A stretch of DNA of 64,000 nt from Halichoerus grypus (taxonomy: Eukaryota > Chordata > Mammalia > Carnivora > Phocidae), in assembly GCF_964656455.1 (NCBI RefSeq), contig NC_135722.1:87291313-87355312 (forward strand). Direction: 5' to 3'. The notes under the pieces were generated by a model. The model ran no database searches. It was given only the letters and a program-made list of their open reading frames with translations, and was not told the DNA's origin. This document shows, in pieces, positions 22,541 to 34,049 of the stretch; positions within the stretch are counted from its first letter, which is position 1, and every line of letters starts with the position of its first letter. The position numbers were made by a program, and so were the translations under genes.

Positions 22541-22542
22541 AC

Positions 22543-22843
22543 CTGTCCGGGGTGGACAAGTACTTCTGCTTCTGGAACTTCTTCTCCAGGCCCATGAGCT
22601 GCAGCTCGGTGAAGATGGTACGACTCCGGCGGGGCTTCTTCTGCCGCGGCGTGGGCTGCTCCGGCTCCGACTCGCTGCTGCCGAGAGCCTCGCCCCCTGG
22701 GGCCTCGGCAGAGGTGGCCTCGGAGGCCGGGCGGCAGGACAAGGCCTGGGCAGCTCCCGGGGGGGCGGAGACCAGGTGGGAGATGACCGCGGGCTGTCGG
22801 GTGATCACTGAGAGGAGAGGGTAAGCCCGAAGGGAAGCGGGGC
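22543..22843 (-). CDS. BARX2: BARX2 exon 2: linker and homeodomain N-terminal arm plus helix 1 (residues 1-31)
   Basis: The exon is 301 nt. The acceptor CTTCTAG (AG at 22845-22844) follows a pyrimidine tract, and the donor is CAG|GTGAGAA (GT at 22542-22541). It enters in phase 1: a G from the missing exon 1 plus GC makes the first Gly. The opening segment, [17 protein letters not shown], is a conserved BARX2 stretch. An Ala/Ser/Glu-rich linker follows ([18 protein letters not shown]). The homeodomain then starts at [20 protein letters not shown] and continues to STPDR. The final Arg31 codon is split by intron 2. The open frame running upstream of the AG into intron 1 is not coding. The region is GC-rich compared with the introns. 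The start codon and the N-terminal repression motif should be in exon 1, beyond position 64000. Confidence 0.97.
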
Positions 22844-23329
22844 CTAGAAGACAAACAGGGCTGCAGTTCATGAGACGAGCCAGGGTGGGAGCCAGAGGCG
22901 CTCAGAGGACCACTCACCCACACCCGTCGGACGGGTGGGGCCTCCTGATCATAAGGAGGTAGAACGGAAGAAGGGGAAGAGGACCTAGAACTGCTCGGTG
23001 GGCAGGTGAGCTGTGCTCAGCCTGATGTGTGCGAACATTTGAGCTCCCCGCCGCCAAGAAGAGGTTCCTGAAATTCGTCTGGTTTTAAGTGGGCATGTCC
23101 CCACCCCCTCTCTTTTAAACCCCAAAATTCTGGCTTCAGAGATACGGGTCAATAGTCTGAGCAGATGAAAACAAGTAGTTAGAAAAAGCTAGAAACCCAC
23201 ACTGAAAAATAGAGAATAGATTTGTAATATACAAATTGCCTGAGAACCCCCTCTGGTCTTTATAAAAACACATAGTTGCAACTATGAATTCCTCCTGAGA
23301 GGTCTCCAGACCTTGAATCGTGACATTTT

Positions 23330-23480
23330 TCAGAGCTGGAAGGAAGCTTAAAGATGATTTAATTCAACTTCTTCATTTCGGACACAAGACCGAGTGAAAG
23401 GCTCAGTGACTTGCCTAAGATCACAGAGCTAGGAGTAAGAAGATCCAGGAGTCAAACCAAGTTCCTCTGGCTTAAAGTCT
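23330..23480 (+). repeat. MIR SINE fragment
   Basis: CTCAGTGACTTGCCTAAGAT then CACAGAGCTAGGAGTAAGAA is a MIR core. An 11-G run (23521-23531) lies just after it. Confidence 0.75.
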
Positions 23481-23839
23481 AGAGCTCTTATCACATCATG
23501 AATCACATGGATACATCAATGGGGGGGGGGGCAAACAGAAACTGATTTTAATTCACATGAAAACTCAGATCCATTAAGACCTGCTGCGTACAGCACTGTG
23601 TGAAGGAGGCCGGTCAGGCTGGGTCAGAGCGTGGCTGAGGAAAGAGAGCGGAGTTTGACTGCTGATGTCTGCCGTGGGCATTTGCAGGGGTGTATGGTGG
23701 CATGTAAGCTAGTTATGTGCCACTTCTGCCTTAGGAATTTCCAGGCAGTAGTACTTTTCTGTCCAAGACTCTGTTACGTCTTTAAAGTTCAAGAGCTCTT
23801 GCTTTTCGTTACTCAATAGAATCGTGTTTAAAATGTCAT

Positions 23840-23945
23840 GATCCTTACCTACGTAAGTCATTTTATCTCTCTGGGCTTCAGTCTTGCCATCCATATAGCG
23901 AGTAAAAAAAGCAGGTAATTTCAAGGACTTCTTCAAACTCTAATA
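23840..23945 (-). repeat. MIR-like fragment
   Basis: CATTTTATCTCTCTGGGCTT then CAGTCTTGCCATCCATATA matches the reverse of the MIR body. 23945-24740 has no recognised element. Confidence 0.55.
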
Positions 23946-24739
23946 TACTGATGCCATAAAAGTACCTCTCATCCCAAGCCCATCTTGATACCTGATGAAA
24001 ATAGGGAAGACTCAGGGGTCGCCCTTCGGGACTCGGCCCAGCCCTGACAGCTCACTACAAGGGCAAAGGCAAGCCTGTGAGCAACCAACGCTCACACTAC
24101 TTCTGGGTTAAAACCAACCCATGTCACAGAAACACCCGGGTGCTACTTGTATATTGTATTTCCCTCCTCTGGGTTGGCATTTCTCTTCTTATTCATTCCC
24201 GTGCTTCTGTTTTGGGCCCCAGTCATTGTTATTAAAACAGATAACTTCTCTTGTTCTTTGACTCCTTCTCATAAAGCCCAGTAGAAACCACAAAGTTGTT
24301 AAATAATAAATCACCAATGGCTATGTCTTCCATTAACTCTCCAGCCAATGCTAACACTTGAGGTTTTGTGTGGTGGATTCTTCTTGAGGGAAAAAAAAAA
24401 AAATCATCTGGGAATGAATTATAGCAAGAAAATGAGGATACCTGGGCCTGTGGTTTGGGATCTCCCAGGATACATTATGAAATGTCACTTCTTAAAAACA
24501 CTATCTGAAAGCTTCTTCACAGGTACAACGTAGTTCTCATCTCAAATCACTTTATTCCTTTAATTCTGACATTTCCTTTTAAAAGGAACTATCTTTATGA
24601 AACAGGCTAATTTAACATCTAGAAGCTTAGGAGCTTACCAGTATAGGAAGTGGCTAGTTATCTACCTGTCCGTAAGGTTTTTAATCACCAGAGTTTTGGC
24701 TTTCTCTTTTGTAAGAGAGTTAAACTTTTTTCCCCCTAA

Positions 24740-25300
24740 CATTAAAAAATATTTGGGATGTGTGGTAATATCTAGTATTGGCCAGGATATGGGGAAATGG
24801 GTACTCATATATTGTTGGTAAGAGTGTAAATCAGTATAGTCTTTTAGAAAGACAAACTAAGCAATACCTCTCAAAGTACTGACCAAGCAATTCTATAATT
24901 TGAGACCAATCTTCCCACATGCACAAAGATTTATGTACAAGCATATTCACTGCAGCTTTGATTATAATAGTGAAAGAGGGAAAACAACCCACATATCTAC
25001 AGCAAAATGATTAAATAAATTGTGGTACATCTATAGTATGAACTACAATGTAAGCACTAAAAAGACCTATGTAAAAAGATAGCTAGATTACATGGAAAAA
25101 TAAACTAAAATGGAAAAAAATTCTAAAGTAAATTATTGAGAGAAAATAAAGGTATGGAACAATTTGCATTCTATAAAAAAAAAATCTGGATGTGTGCCTG
25201 CATTTATAAATGCATTGTTTTTAAGCCGAGGAAGTTAGTCACCAAACTATTAACAGTGATTACCTCTAGAGAAGGCATGGGAGTGAAGTAGGGTGAAAAG
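24740..25300 (+). repeat. Old LINE-1 3' fragment
   Basis: GGCCAGGATATGGGGAAATG, CATATATTGTTGGTAAGAGT, TCACTGCAGCTTTGATTATA and TGTGGTACATCTATAGTATG follow the LINE-1 ORF2 3' sequence order. Strongly diverged. Confidence 0.75.
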
Positions 25301-25329
25301 TAGTCTACACGTATGACTCTAATCCTGTA

Positions 25330-26223
25330 TTCAATCCTGCCATACATGCTTATTGAGCATCTACTATGGGCTGTGTTCTGTTCTAGAAGTTGGCGATAGA
25401 GCAGTGAATAACATGAAGTCCCCACCTTCAGGAAGCTTACATTTCAGTTGGGAAGGTAGACAGCAAACAAACAGATATATATATAAGGCCAGGTCGTGAT
25501 AAATTCTATGAAGAAAAACACAGCAGATTGTGAAGATGGGGGAGGTAAGGAGGAGGCAGGCATTTCCGAGAGGGGAGGCAAGGAAGAGGTAACAGTTCTC
25601 GCAGATAGGTGACTCAGTGGAGAGGAGAACATTGGGAAGGGCACCCGGGGGGGAAGAGAACCAGCTCAAGCAAAGCCCTAAAGTGGGAATGGTCTTGTGT
25701 TCAAAGAGTAGCAAAAAGGCAGAGTGAGCAGGGCGGGGGGAACGTCACAGGAAAATAAAATGTGGAGAAATCTGCTGTAGTCGGATCATGTAGGGTCTTG
25801 AAGGCCAGCGCAAAGAGTTTGGATTTTCTTCAGAATGTGATAGAAGCATTGGCGAGATCTTAGCTGGAGGAGGACATGATGGGCTTTGCATCCTGAAGAT
25901 CCCCGTGGCTGCCGTGCGGGGGACTGAGTGCAGGGGTGAGTGTGGAAGCTGGGACGCAAGCTGGGAGGCAAGGCACCCTTCTAGACCAGGCACCACTGTG
26001 GCCTGAGCCAGAACGGGAGCAGCTGCATAGTGAGAGGTGGTCCATTCAGGGCGTGTGCTTTCCAGTGAGGGGTGGAAGAGCCTGCGGAAGCGCTGAAGGT
26101 CATGTCTGAGCTACAGAGAGCGCCACGTCAGGTCTGGGTTTTTGGCTTTAGCACACAGAGGAATGACGGTGCCATTGGCTAAGAAGGGAAAGATGGGACA
26201 AAGAGCAGACCAAGATCTCTGTT
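25330..26223 (-). repeat. LINE-2 3' fragment, left of the SINE at 26224
   Basis: TTGAGCATCTACTATGGGCT, CAGGAAGCTTACATTTCAG, then CATGTAGGGTCTTGAAGGCC and GTTTGGATTTTCTTCAG are the reverse of the LINE-2 3' region. It continues after the SINE to about 26750. Confidence 0.75.
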
Positions 26224-26431
26224 TTATTTATTTATTTTTTAAAGATTCTATTTATTTATTTTGAGAGAGAATGAGAGAGAGAAAGCACAAGCAGGGGGAG
26301 GGGCAGAGGCAGAGGGAGAAGCAGACTCCCTGCCGCGCAGAGAGCCCGATACAGGACTAGATCCCAGGACCCTGAGATCATGACCTGAGCCGAAGGCAGA
26401 TGCTTAACCGACTGAGCCACCCAGGCGCCCC
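26224..26431 (-). mobile_element. CAN SINE nested in LINE-2
   Basis: A full antisense copy. CAAGATCTCTGTT (26211-26223) and CAAGATTTCTGTT (26432-26444) flank it with one mismatch. Confidence 0.95.
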
Positions 26432-26750
26432 CAAGATTTCTGTTCTAGAGAAGCTGCTGTTACACACGGCAGATGTGCTGAGGAGGCAGCTACACGTACC
26501 AGTCTGGAGTTCAGAGAAGAGCTTAGGCTGGAGACACAACCTGGACTCCTGGGAGTACATGTGGCTCACAGAACCAGAGGATTAAATGACACCACCTACA
26601 GAGCAAGTGAAATAAAGAAATAAAGAGATCCAAGGATGGAGCCCTGGGGTACACCAACATCTGAGGTCATAAAAAGGAAGAGAAGCCCATCAAAGGGACC
26701 AGTGAAAGGAAGCAGAGAAGTAGTAGGAAACCACTCCCTAGATGATACTT
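26432..26750 (-). repeat. LINE-2 fragment, continuation
   Basis: GTCTGGAGTTCAGAGAAGAG, GGCTGGAGACACAACCTGGA and GGATGGAGCCCTGGGGTACA continue the LINE-2 reverse sequence. Confidence 0.6.
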
Positions 26751-26754
26751 GTGT

Positions 26755-27093
26755 AGTACACCTGACCTCTAAACAATGTGGGGGCTGGGGGACTGACCCC
26801 ACAGTTGAAAATCCTTGTATAAATTCTGACTCCCCAAAAACGTAACTGCTAATAATAGCCTACCAGTGACCAGAAGCCTTACTGATAAGCAGTTAACACA
26901 TATTTTGTATGTTACATATATTATATACTGTATTATTACAGTGAAGTAAGCTAGAGAAAGGTTATTAAGAAAATTGCAAGAAAAAGAAAATGCATTTGCA
27001 GTACTGTACTGTATTTATTGAAAAAAATCTGCAGCTAAGTGGACCCATGCAGTTCAAGCTCGTATTATTCAAGGGTCACCCGTATTTAGATTT
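26755..27093 (+). mobile_element. Tigger-like (Tc1/mariner) nonautonomous DNA element
   Basis: The left end CTGACCTCTAAACAATGTGG and the right end TATTATTCAAGGGTCACCCG are inverted, diverged copies. Between them are TTTGTATGTTACATATATTA and AAGTAAGCTAGAGAAAGG, typical of a widespread mammalian Tigger-derived MITE. Flanked by TA-rich sequence. Confidence 0.7.
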
Positions 27094-27239
27094 TACTACA
27101 AGCACGTATTATTTTTGTAATTTAAAAAAGGAAGAGTTAGACTAAATGAACTTCAGTTTTGTTCTCATTGTAAAGTTTTAGTATATGTCCAATTTGTCAA
27201 AAAAGAATTTTCATGCCCATAGTTAAAACTTCTTCTAAA

Positions 27240-27302
27240 AAGCTGAGCAAAACAAACAAACAAACAAAAGCCCAAAAAATCCCACAACCAACCAAACAAA
27301 AA
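27240..27302 (+). repeat. (AAAC)n A-rich simple repeat
   Basis: AAACAAACAAACAAACAAAA and neighbouring CCAAACAAAAAACC units. 27093-27590 otherwise shows no recognised element. Confidence 0.8.
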
Positions 27303-27589
27303 ACCTCAACAACCTAGAAATCCCAGCAATATATAAAATATGTTTGGTTTTAGGACACTGCTAGTAAAACAAATATTGTGGTGTTCCGAACAAAGGGGAC
27401 TCTCTCTTTCAGCCACTCCTGAGCCAATGGGTCTAAGGAATTTTCTTCTTTCATGATAGAAGATGTTTGAGTTCTCATGCTAGGTAGAATCATATTCTTT
27501 CTTTTAAAATAAAAACTGTATAATGTGGAGAAGTGATAGTCTTTAACAAGTGGGATGACTGGATATCCATATGCAAACAAAAAAACTGT

Positions 27590-28073
27590 AACCCAGAACT
27601 CATAACTTATTTTAAAAATCAACTGAAAATGGATCATAGATCCAAAAGTGAACATAAACTTATAAAACTTTTAGAAGAAAACATAGGAGAAAAATCTTCA
27701 TGACTCTGGGTTAGACAGGGAATTCTTAGCTTTGACTCCCAAAGAATGTCACATTAAGGAAAAAGGTGAAAAGCTGGTCTCCATCAAAAGTAACAACTTT
27801 TACTTGGCAAAAGATACTGTTAAGAAAATGGAACTACAAGCTACTGACTGGGAGAAAATATTTGCAAATCACACACCTGACAAATGATTTGTATCCAGAA
27901 TATACAAAAAACTTCTCAAAGTTCAGCAATTTAAAAAATCACTCAATAAGAAAATGAACAAAAGTTCTGAGCAGACATTTCACCGAAGTGGATACATAGA
28001 CAGTATATAAGTACATGGAAAGATGCTTAGCATGATTAGCCATTAAGGAAATGCATATTAAAACTATAACAAG
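27590..28073 (+). repeat. LINE-1 ORF2 C-terminal fragment, left of a nested SINE
   Basis: Plus-strand degraded ORF2 sequence: GATCCAAAAGTGAACATAAA, TTCTTAGCTTTGACTCCCAA, CTACTGACTGGGAGAAAATA, TTTGTATCCAGAATATACA. One readable frame (27766-27957) retains only a short ORF2 piece. It continues after the SINE. Confidence 0.85.
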
Positions 28074-28283
28074 GGGTGCCTGGGTGGCTCAGTCAGTTAA
28101 GCAGTGGGCTCTTGATTTCAGCTCAGGTCATGATCTCAGGGTCCTGGGATCAAGCCTCATGTCAGGATCCACACTTAGTGTGGCGTCTACTCCAGATTCT
28201 CTCTCTCTCCCTCTGCCCCTCCCCTCGCTTGAGCACATGTGTTCTCGCTCTCTCAAGTAAATAAATAAAATCTTTAAAAAAAA
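28074..28283 (+). mobile_element. CAN SINE nested in LINE-1, 15-bp target duplication
   Basis: GGTGCCTGGGTGGCTCAGTC at the head and AAATAAATAAAATCTTT at the tail. TAAAACTATAACAAG (28059-28073) and TAAAACTACAACAAG (28284-28298) flank it with one mismatch. Antisense to BARX2. Confidence 0.94.
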
Positions 28284-28905
28284 TAAAACTACAACAAGAT
28301 ACCACTACACATCTGTTAGAATGGTCTAAAAATTTTTATAAACTGACAATATCAAGTGCTGACAAGCATATGGAGCAACTCAAACTCTCTCTCATATGCT
28401 GCTAATGGGAATGCAGGCAAACAGTATAGCATCTTTGAAAAGGAGTTTGGCATTTTCTTATGAAGTTAAACTTACAGTTACCATATAACCCAGTAATCCC
28501 CCCTCCTAGTATTAATTCAAGTGAAAAGAAAACATAAAAACCTATATGCAAATGTTGATAGTGGCATTATTAGTCATTATCAAAAACTGGAGATGATCCA
28601 AACATCCCTCAACTGGGATGGAGAAACAAACTGTGGTACATACATACATACAATAGAATCATGGAACACTATTCAAGAATAATAAGGGAATATGTAGCAT
28701 CATGGATGAATTTCAAATGCATTACGCTAAGTGAACAAAGCCAGACTCAAAAGCTGCAGAATTCCATTTACAAGACATTCTGGAGAAGGCAAAACTAGAG
28801 ATGGAGAAGACATCTAGAAATCAGTGGTTTCCAGAGATTAAGGGTGGAGGAAGAATTTGACTATAAAGAGGCAACACAAGATAATTGGGGGTGACAAGGC
28901 TGGGT
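28284..28905 (+). repeat. LINE-1 3' fragment, continuation
   Basis: Follows the SINE with ATACCACTACACATCTGTTA, CAAACTGTGGTACATACATA, GAACACTATTCAAGAATAAT and the 3' UTR sequence TTTCCAGAGATTAAGGGTGG. Confidence 0.85.
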
Positions 28906-29040
28906 TTTTATTATTATTATCAAAGTGCAGTTGACATACAATGCGACATTTGTTTCAGGTGTACAACATGGTGATCGGGCTACTCTCTACCTTACACTAC
29001 GCTCACCCCAAGTGTAGCTACCACCTGGTAACAGGACTGG
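28906..29040 (-). repeat. Short antisense LINE-1 3' end
   Basis: After a (TTA)n tract, AGTGCAGTTGACATACAATG and TTCAGGTGTACAACATGGTG are the reverse of a carnivore LINE-1 3' UTR. It is inserted in the plus-strand LINE-1 series. Confidence 0.7.
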
Positions 29041-29154
29041 GTCGTATCTAGACTGTGGCTCTGGGTTATACAATTGGATGCATTTGTCAGAGCTCACACC
29101 ATACACTAAAATAGTGAAATTTTACTGAATATAAGTTAAAAATAAAATTTAAAA

Positions 29155-29905
29155 GGAGGGACACTCATACACTGTTGATGGGAATGTAAATTGGTACAGC
29201 CATTATAGAAAATAGTATGGAGGTTCCTCAAAAAATTAAAAATAGAGCTACCATATGATCTAGTAATTCCCCTACTGGGTATAAGACATCAATTCAAAAA
29301 GATACACGCACCCTTATATTTACTGTAGCATTATTTAAAACAGCCAAGATATAGAAGCAACCTAAGTGTCCATCAATAAATGAATGGATAAGGAAGATGT
29401 GGGCTACATAAATACATATATATAATATATACACAATGGAACATTATGCAGCCATAAAAAGGATGAGCTCATGCTCTTGGAGACAACACAGATGAGCTAG
29501 AGGGGATTATGCTATGTGAAATAAATCAGACTGAGAAAAACAAATACCACATGACTTCACTCATGAGTGAAATCTAAAAACAATTTAATAAACAAAAAGC
29601 AGAACCAGACCTATAAATACAGACAACAAACCGATGGTGGCCAGAAGGGTGAGGGCTTGGGGGATGGACAAAATGGGTGAAGGAGAATGGGAGGTATAGG
29701 CTTCTAGTTATGGAATGAGTAAGTCATGGGAATAAAAGGCACAGTGTAGGGAAGATAGTCAATAATATTGTAATAGCATTGTATGGGGACAGATGGTAGT
29801 TATCCTTGTGGTAAACAAAGTATAATGTGCAAACTTATTGAATCACAATGTTGTACACCTGAAACTAACATAACATTGTGCATTAACTCTACTCAAACAA
29901 CAGAT
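29155..29905 (+). repeat. LINE-1 3' end fragment
   Basis: CTCATACACTGTTGATGGGA, ATGGAGGTTCCTCAAAAAAT, CACAATGGAACATTATGCAG and TGTACACCTGAAACTAACAT mark the ORF2 end and 3' UTR of a mid-age LINE-1. Confidence 0.88.
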
Positions 29906-29981
29906 AAATGGCTTTTGGAGATTTATGCGATTTGGTTCTATAACACTTAAAACCAACCAAAAAACCTTCATCAAAAACACA

Positions 29982-30078
29982 GGGGCACCTGGCAGGCTCA
30001 GTCAGTAGAGCACACGACTCTTGATCTCAGGGTCATGGGTTCAAGCCCCATATTGGGCATAGAGCTTACTTAAAAAAG
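29982..30078 (+). mobile_element. Short CAN-type SINE (tRNA-like head only)
   Basis: GCACCTGGCAGGCTCAGTCA, GTAGAGCACACGACTCTTGA and GGTTCAAGCCCCA (B-box) end at GAGCTTACTTAAAAAAG. It lacks the CT-rich middle of the long form. AAAAACACA flanks it at 29973-29981 and 30079-30087. Confidence 0.85.
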
Positions 30079-30089
30079 AAAAACACAAA

Positions 30090-31600
30090 GTTCTAACGAA
30101 TGACACAAGGCCACTGGGATGAGCATATATGTTTGGGGGTTTCAGGAGGACCGCCCTTGTAAATAATACGACTGCAGTGGGGTAATGTGTTGAGTTGTCG
30201 GTCCTTGGAAAGAAGGAGCTCAGCCGCACCAGAAGTCAGGGTGGGTCACGTGCGTGCTACGCACTGAGTCTCCCAAAAGGCAAACCAACCAGGGAGCAGA
30301 AAAGTGAGACAAAATACACTTGAGCCAGATGTTTGCTGTCTTCTCTTGTTTTACTATATGACCCGATTCCCAACGAAACCACACTGGCCCTGAGCTTTAA
30401 TTTCACAAAGCTCTGGCAACTCCCATTTCATATTCCCACAAAAGTACTGTGAGATCATCCAGCCACATTTTTATATTTTGGCTGAAAATCAAATGTAGGT
30501 TTTAAAAATAGTAGGGAGAAAATAGTAGGGAAAAATTTACAATTAACACATACGTTAGGGGGCACTGCGGTCCCTGGGAAGGCGGATGATGTATAATGCT
30601 ATGTATTAAGTACGTCTTTCTCTTTCCCTGAGAATTATCACTATGTGAAAATGTTGACTGAAGACAGCTGCCCTGCTCTGCCAGATCATTCACATACACT
30701 TGTGAAATTCAAGCACATTATCTGCTACCGAGTAATGACTATAAACCAAGGACATTGTTTAAACAAACACATTTTTAGTTGACAAACGGAGTGTAAACAT
30801 GACCACAATGAACGGGCATTTTCTAATCATTGTTTTCCCTCAACCAGTCCCCCTAGCCAATGTTTTGCTGCAGGACGGATATCACATAACTGTCTGTATT
30901 GTATGCCTAGAAGTCATTCCCTGCCAAACGCCTGGCTGTTTTGAGAATCTGGTTTTGGATTAGAAAATCTGAGTGCATCAGTGGTCGGTATGCCCTGGGA
31001 CATCCCAGGGTGTTTGGGATGATACAGAACATTCAGCAGGCTAAAGAGAACATTTGCCGGTTGTGCTGATTCTGGAAACTGTAAGCTCGTGCACATGAAT
31101 GTGTTTGGGCCAGGGAGAGGCACGGTCCTGGCACATCTCCTCAATATGGCAGAAGTCTGTCCCCTCCAACTACAGCCGTACTTGAACTTCAGAGCAGAAT
31201 CCCCAAAGAACAGTTTCTGTTCCTACGCATCTCCCGTGGGCTTCTCTTCCATTCTTCCAACATAGCAGTCCCCAAATCGACTCTCCACACCCACATTTCC
31301 GGTTGACACAGGCCAGGGCCAAAGGTCTGAGTGGATAAGAATCTCTAAGCTGCTTGCTTGACTGATTTATGTTCCAGGAATGTGTGACCTATATATCTGC
31401 TGAAAGCTTCAGAGGGTCGAAAGCAACACACACAAAGACATGGTGCCGAAATACTCAGATAACCTGACAGACTCAATGGGACAACTGGGTGGCTCTTAGC
31501 TGAGCTTCCTGGGAAAAATCATAAAATCATCCATGCCAAATGATTCCCAGAGGCTCACATTCCTACCAATTGGCTGGTAATCTGGGGCCGGGGAAAGAAG
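30090..31600. other. Repeat-poor intron 1 stretch with SOX/forkhead motif cluster
   Basis: No interspersed repeat recognised in 1.5 kb. At 30754-30834 lie ATTGTT (30754, 30829), GTTTAAAC (30757-30764), TGTAAACA (30792-30799), ACCACA (30802) and ACAATG (30805). An enhancer is possible but untested. Confidence 0.35.
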
Positions 31601-31614
31601 AGGATCTCTACCAT

Positions 31615-31770
31615 TGACTTGTGGAGTGATCTTGAACAGGTTACCAAGACTTTCTTCGTTTCAATTTCCTCTTCCATGAAGCAGGGCTAATCATAGTTCA
31701 CCCCTGAAGATTTCTGTGAGGATGAAATGCGTTACCCTTTGTGAAGTACCCAGTGGGCATTTCATTGCTG
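31615..31770 (-). repeat. MIR SINE fragment
   Basis: TGATCTTGAACAGGTTACC, TTTCAATTTCCTCTTCCATG and GTGAGGATGAAATGCGTTA are the reverse of MIR. Confidence 0.8.
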
Positions 31771-31852
31771 TGCCCTCCCTTTCCTTTCCTGCCTTCACTG
31801 GAGTTGCCTGATGCTCTGTGAGGAAGCCAAAGGAAAGCAGATACATTTTCTT

Positions 31853-32055
31853 TTCTTTTCTTTTTTTATTAAAGATTTTTATTTATTTGAGAGAGAGACA
31901 GAGATAGTGTGAGAGAGCACATGAGCTAGGAGGTGAGGGAGAAGCAGGCTCCGCAGTGAGCAGGGAGCCTGACATGGGGCTCAATCCCAGGACCCTGGGA
32001 TCATGACCTGAGCCAAAGGCAGCCACTTAACCAACTGAGCCACCCAGGGTGCCCC
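31853..32055 (-). mobile_element. CAN SINE with 16-bp target duplication
   Basis: A full antisense copy. GCAGATACATTTTCTT (31837-31852) and GCAGATATGTTTTCTT (32056-32071) flank it with two mismatches, so it is somewhat older. Confidence 0.94.
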
Positions 32056-32071
32056 GCAGATATGTTTTCTT

Positions 32072-33205
32072 ACCGAGAAAGCAGAACATACTCGTGAACT
32101 GCGCACTTGGGTCTCCTCCTCCTCTGTGCATTCATATGCAAAGCAAGACCTCCACACCATAATCTGCCAGTTTCTCTTTGCCACGTGGACATCCTCAAAT
32201 GCCCTTACAACTATGTAGAGAGACTGACAGCAGCAAGGGATCTAAAGGAAACTGGTAGAAGGGCTGACCTAGCTGGACATCCCCTAAAACTATCAAGATT
32301 CCAGAAATCATTTGCAGGTTTTGCAGACCTATAAAAAAAAAAACCCATAGAACACTTAAGAGGCCCAAAGCATAGCCCTTCCCAAGGTTAAGAAGGATGG
32401 AGGCAAAGAAGGATGGAGCTGGGGAGACGCTAGAAGGACCAAAGTCAATTTTTGACAACAGCAGGGAAAGGAGATGCGGGGATTAAAATTCATTTGCCCT
32501 GTCTTATGCTGAAAGAGGGTGAAGGAAAGGCTGAGTGGAGGGTAAGTGGGAACCAGACATGAAAATTCCGTCACTGCGTGTCTAGATGGAGAATCTATAA
32601 GCATGAGAAAGAAGGGGAAGAGGGATGAAAGCAAATATAAAGACGCTCCGAGGGTCCTTTTAACTTTGGCACGCACCAAGTTTCTAGGATGGTTCTGTAC
32701 GACTAAAGAAAAGAGAAAATGTTTGAAGAGGCCAACTCAAAGGCTGACAAAAATGCCTTAGCCATTAACTACTTCATTAAAAAAAAGGGGGGCATTTTGA
32801 TGGGTTAAGTGTGAATGAATTAAAAACACATGGAATAAATTTATTCCAAAATCCACATGAGACTGCCATACTGTCGCGTCTGGAATAAACATCTGGCTAA
32901 ATAAAAACTTAAGATGGTTCACAAGGTTGAAAAATAAAGGAAGTAGGGAGAACACACTGGGGGGGTGGGATTTAGAAAAACGTAGGAAGTTCGGAAAACG
33001 AGCAAAGGACATCGGAGCAACCCTGGCAGGCTGACGGCATGGCGCCATCTTTCCAGATTCTCAATTTTTGCACAGAGACAAGCTCAGTCTTATCACAGTC
33101 AGCCTGCAATGTCATCAAAACTGCAGCCGCCCACAGGAACACGGGGCTACACCGAGAGCTCAGTGAAACCAATTAAGCCAGTTGGGGCCGATAGGTTTAG
33201 GGACC
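32072..33205. other. Intron 1 stretch without recognised elements
   Basis: No gene, RNA gene or clear repeat seen. Short open frames on both strands show no known domains. Confidence 0.45.
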
Positions 33206-33570
33206 TTCCCCTCCTGCCTAGAATGTTGAACTACCCAAATGTGGTCACCATCCACCTTCAGCCTTTGCCACTCCCTGGCTCCTTCTGCCAAGGAACATAC
33301 TGGAGATGGCCCTGTCTGTCTCCTCCCGGCCATTCTGTTTTCTACAGACGCCCACACCTGCTTTCATCCACACCTCATAACCACTCACTGACAGAAAGCT
33401 TCCCAGAGCAGCTGTTGCTCAGTACAAAAACTGAATTAATCACTCCTCCCTTCATGTGCCCACAGCATTTTGTTTGTGTCCTTATTCACCCTTAATTCAA
33501 ACCTTGGAGTAAGAGTTAGTTTGTTTACTCCTCTATTTCTCACAAAATCGCAAACTTCTTTAGGCCAACA
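33205..33570 (+). repeat. Probable LINE-2 fragment
   Basis: CCTAGAATGTTGAACTACCC, TTTGCCACTCCCTGGCTCCT and ACTCCTCCCTTCATGTGCCC resemble the LINE-2 3' order. Diverged. Confidence 0.45.
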
Positions 33571-33639
33571 GCAGGAAGCGCATCTTCCTGGTGTTGAACT
33601 CCTTGTCTTACTTGAGCTGATTTTTACCTGGGACCAGAA

Positions 33640-33790
33640 GATCAGAGCTGGAGATGCGCTTCTGCCACCTTTGGGCTCTACGGCCTCGGGTCAAACCAGA
33701 TTCCCAAGCTTCTGTTTTCTCTTCTATAAAGTGGCAATATGATACTTCTCCACAAGCTTGCTGAAGGTTAACATCAGATAATGAGCAGGA
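33640..33790 (-). repeat. MIR SINE fragment
   Basis: CCTCGGGTCAAACCAGATTC, TCTGTTTTCTCTTCTATAAA, then GTGGCAATATGATACTTC: the reverse of MIR. Confidence 0.65.
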
Positions 33791-34049
33791 AAAGAAATAT
33801 CTTCCAACAACGAAGAACGATCCCAAAAGAGGCACTGACTTTTTTCAACGCTCAAAAGGAACTCATGTTCCATATTTTGGAGATGCCTCTGTTCATTAGA
33901 AGTAACAACACCGCTCTCTTGTGCTAACCTAATCCACCCCTTTGCTTCATATCTTGTGCTTTGCCAGTTCTAGTTAAGGTCTTGGCGTCCCATGGATGCA
34001 GACCAGGAGAGTCCTCCCGTTCACTGTCATGGTCATCAGTGAACCTGAC

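Larger units (their letters stand above)
17761..22542 (-). other. BARX2: BARX2 intron 2, interrupting homeodomain codon 31
   Basis: The intron runs from donor GTGAGAA at 22542 to acceptor CTTCTAG at 17761 on the minus strand, 4782 nt, and splits an AGG Arg codon after its second base. It contains a MIR, a hAT-type DNA element broken by a CAN SINE, a long LINE-2 stretch at 20.76-21.61 kb, and an unusual repeat-free patch at about 19.9-20.16 kb with many homeodomain-type motifs. Confidence 0.92.

Noticed and set aside
22844..22871. Upstream extension of the exon 2 open frame, with a Met at 22871
   Set aside because: It crosses a clear acceptor (TCTTCTAG) and is not part of known BARX2. The apparent Met start lies in the intron.
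29982..30078. A true tRNA gene
   Set aside because: The cloverleaf is degraded and the A-rich tail plus target duplication mark it as a SINE.
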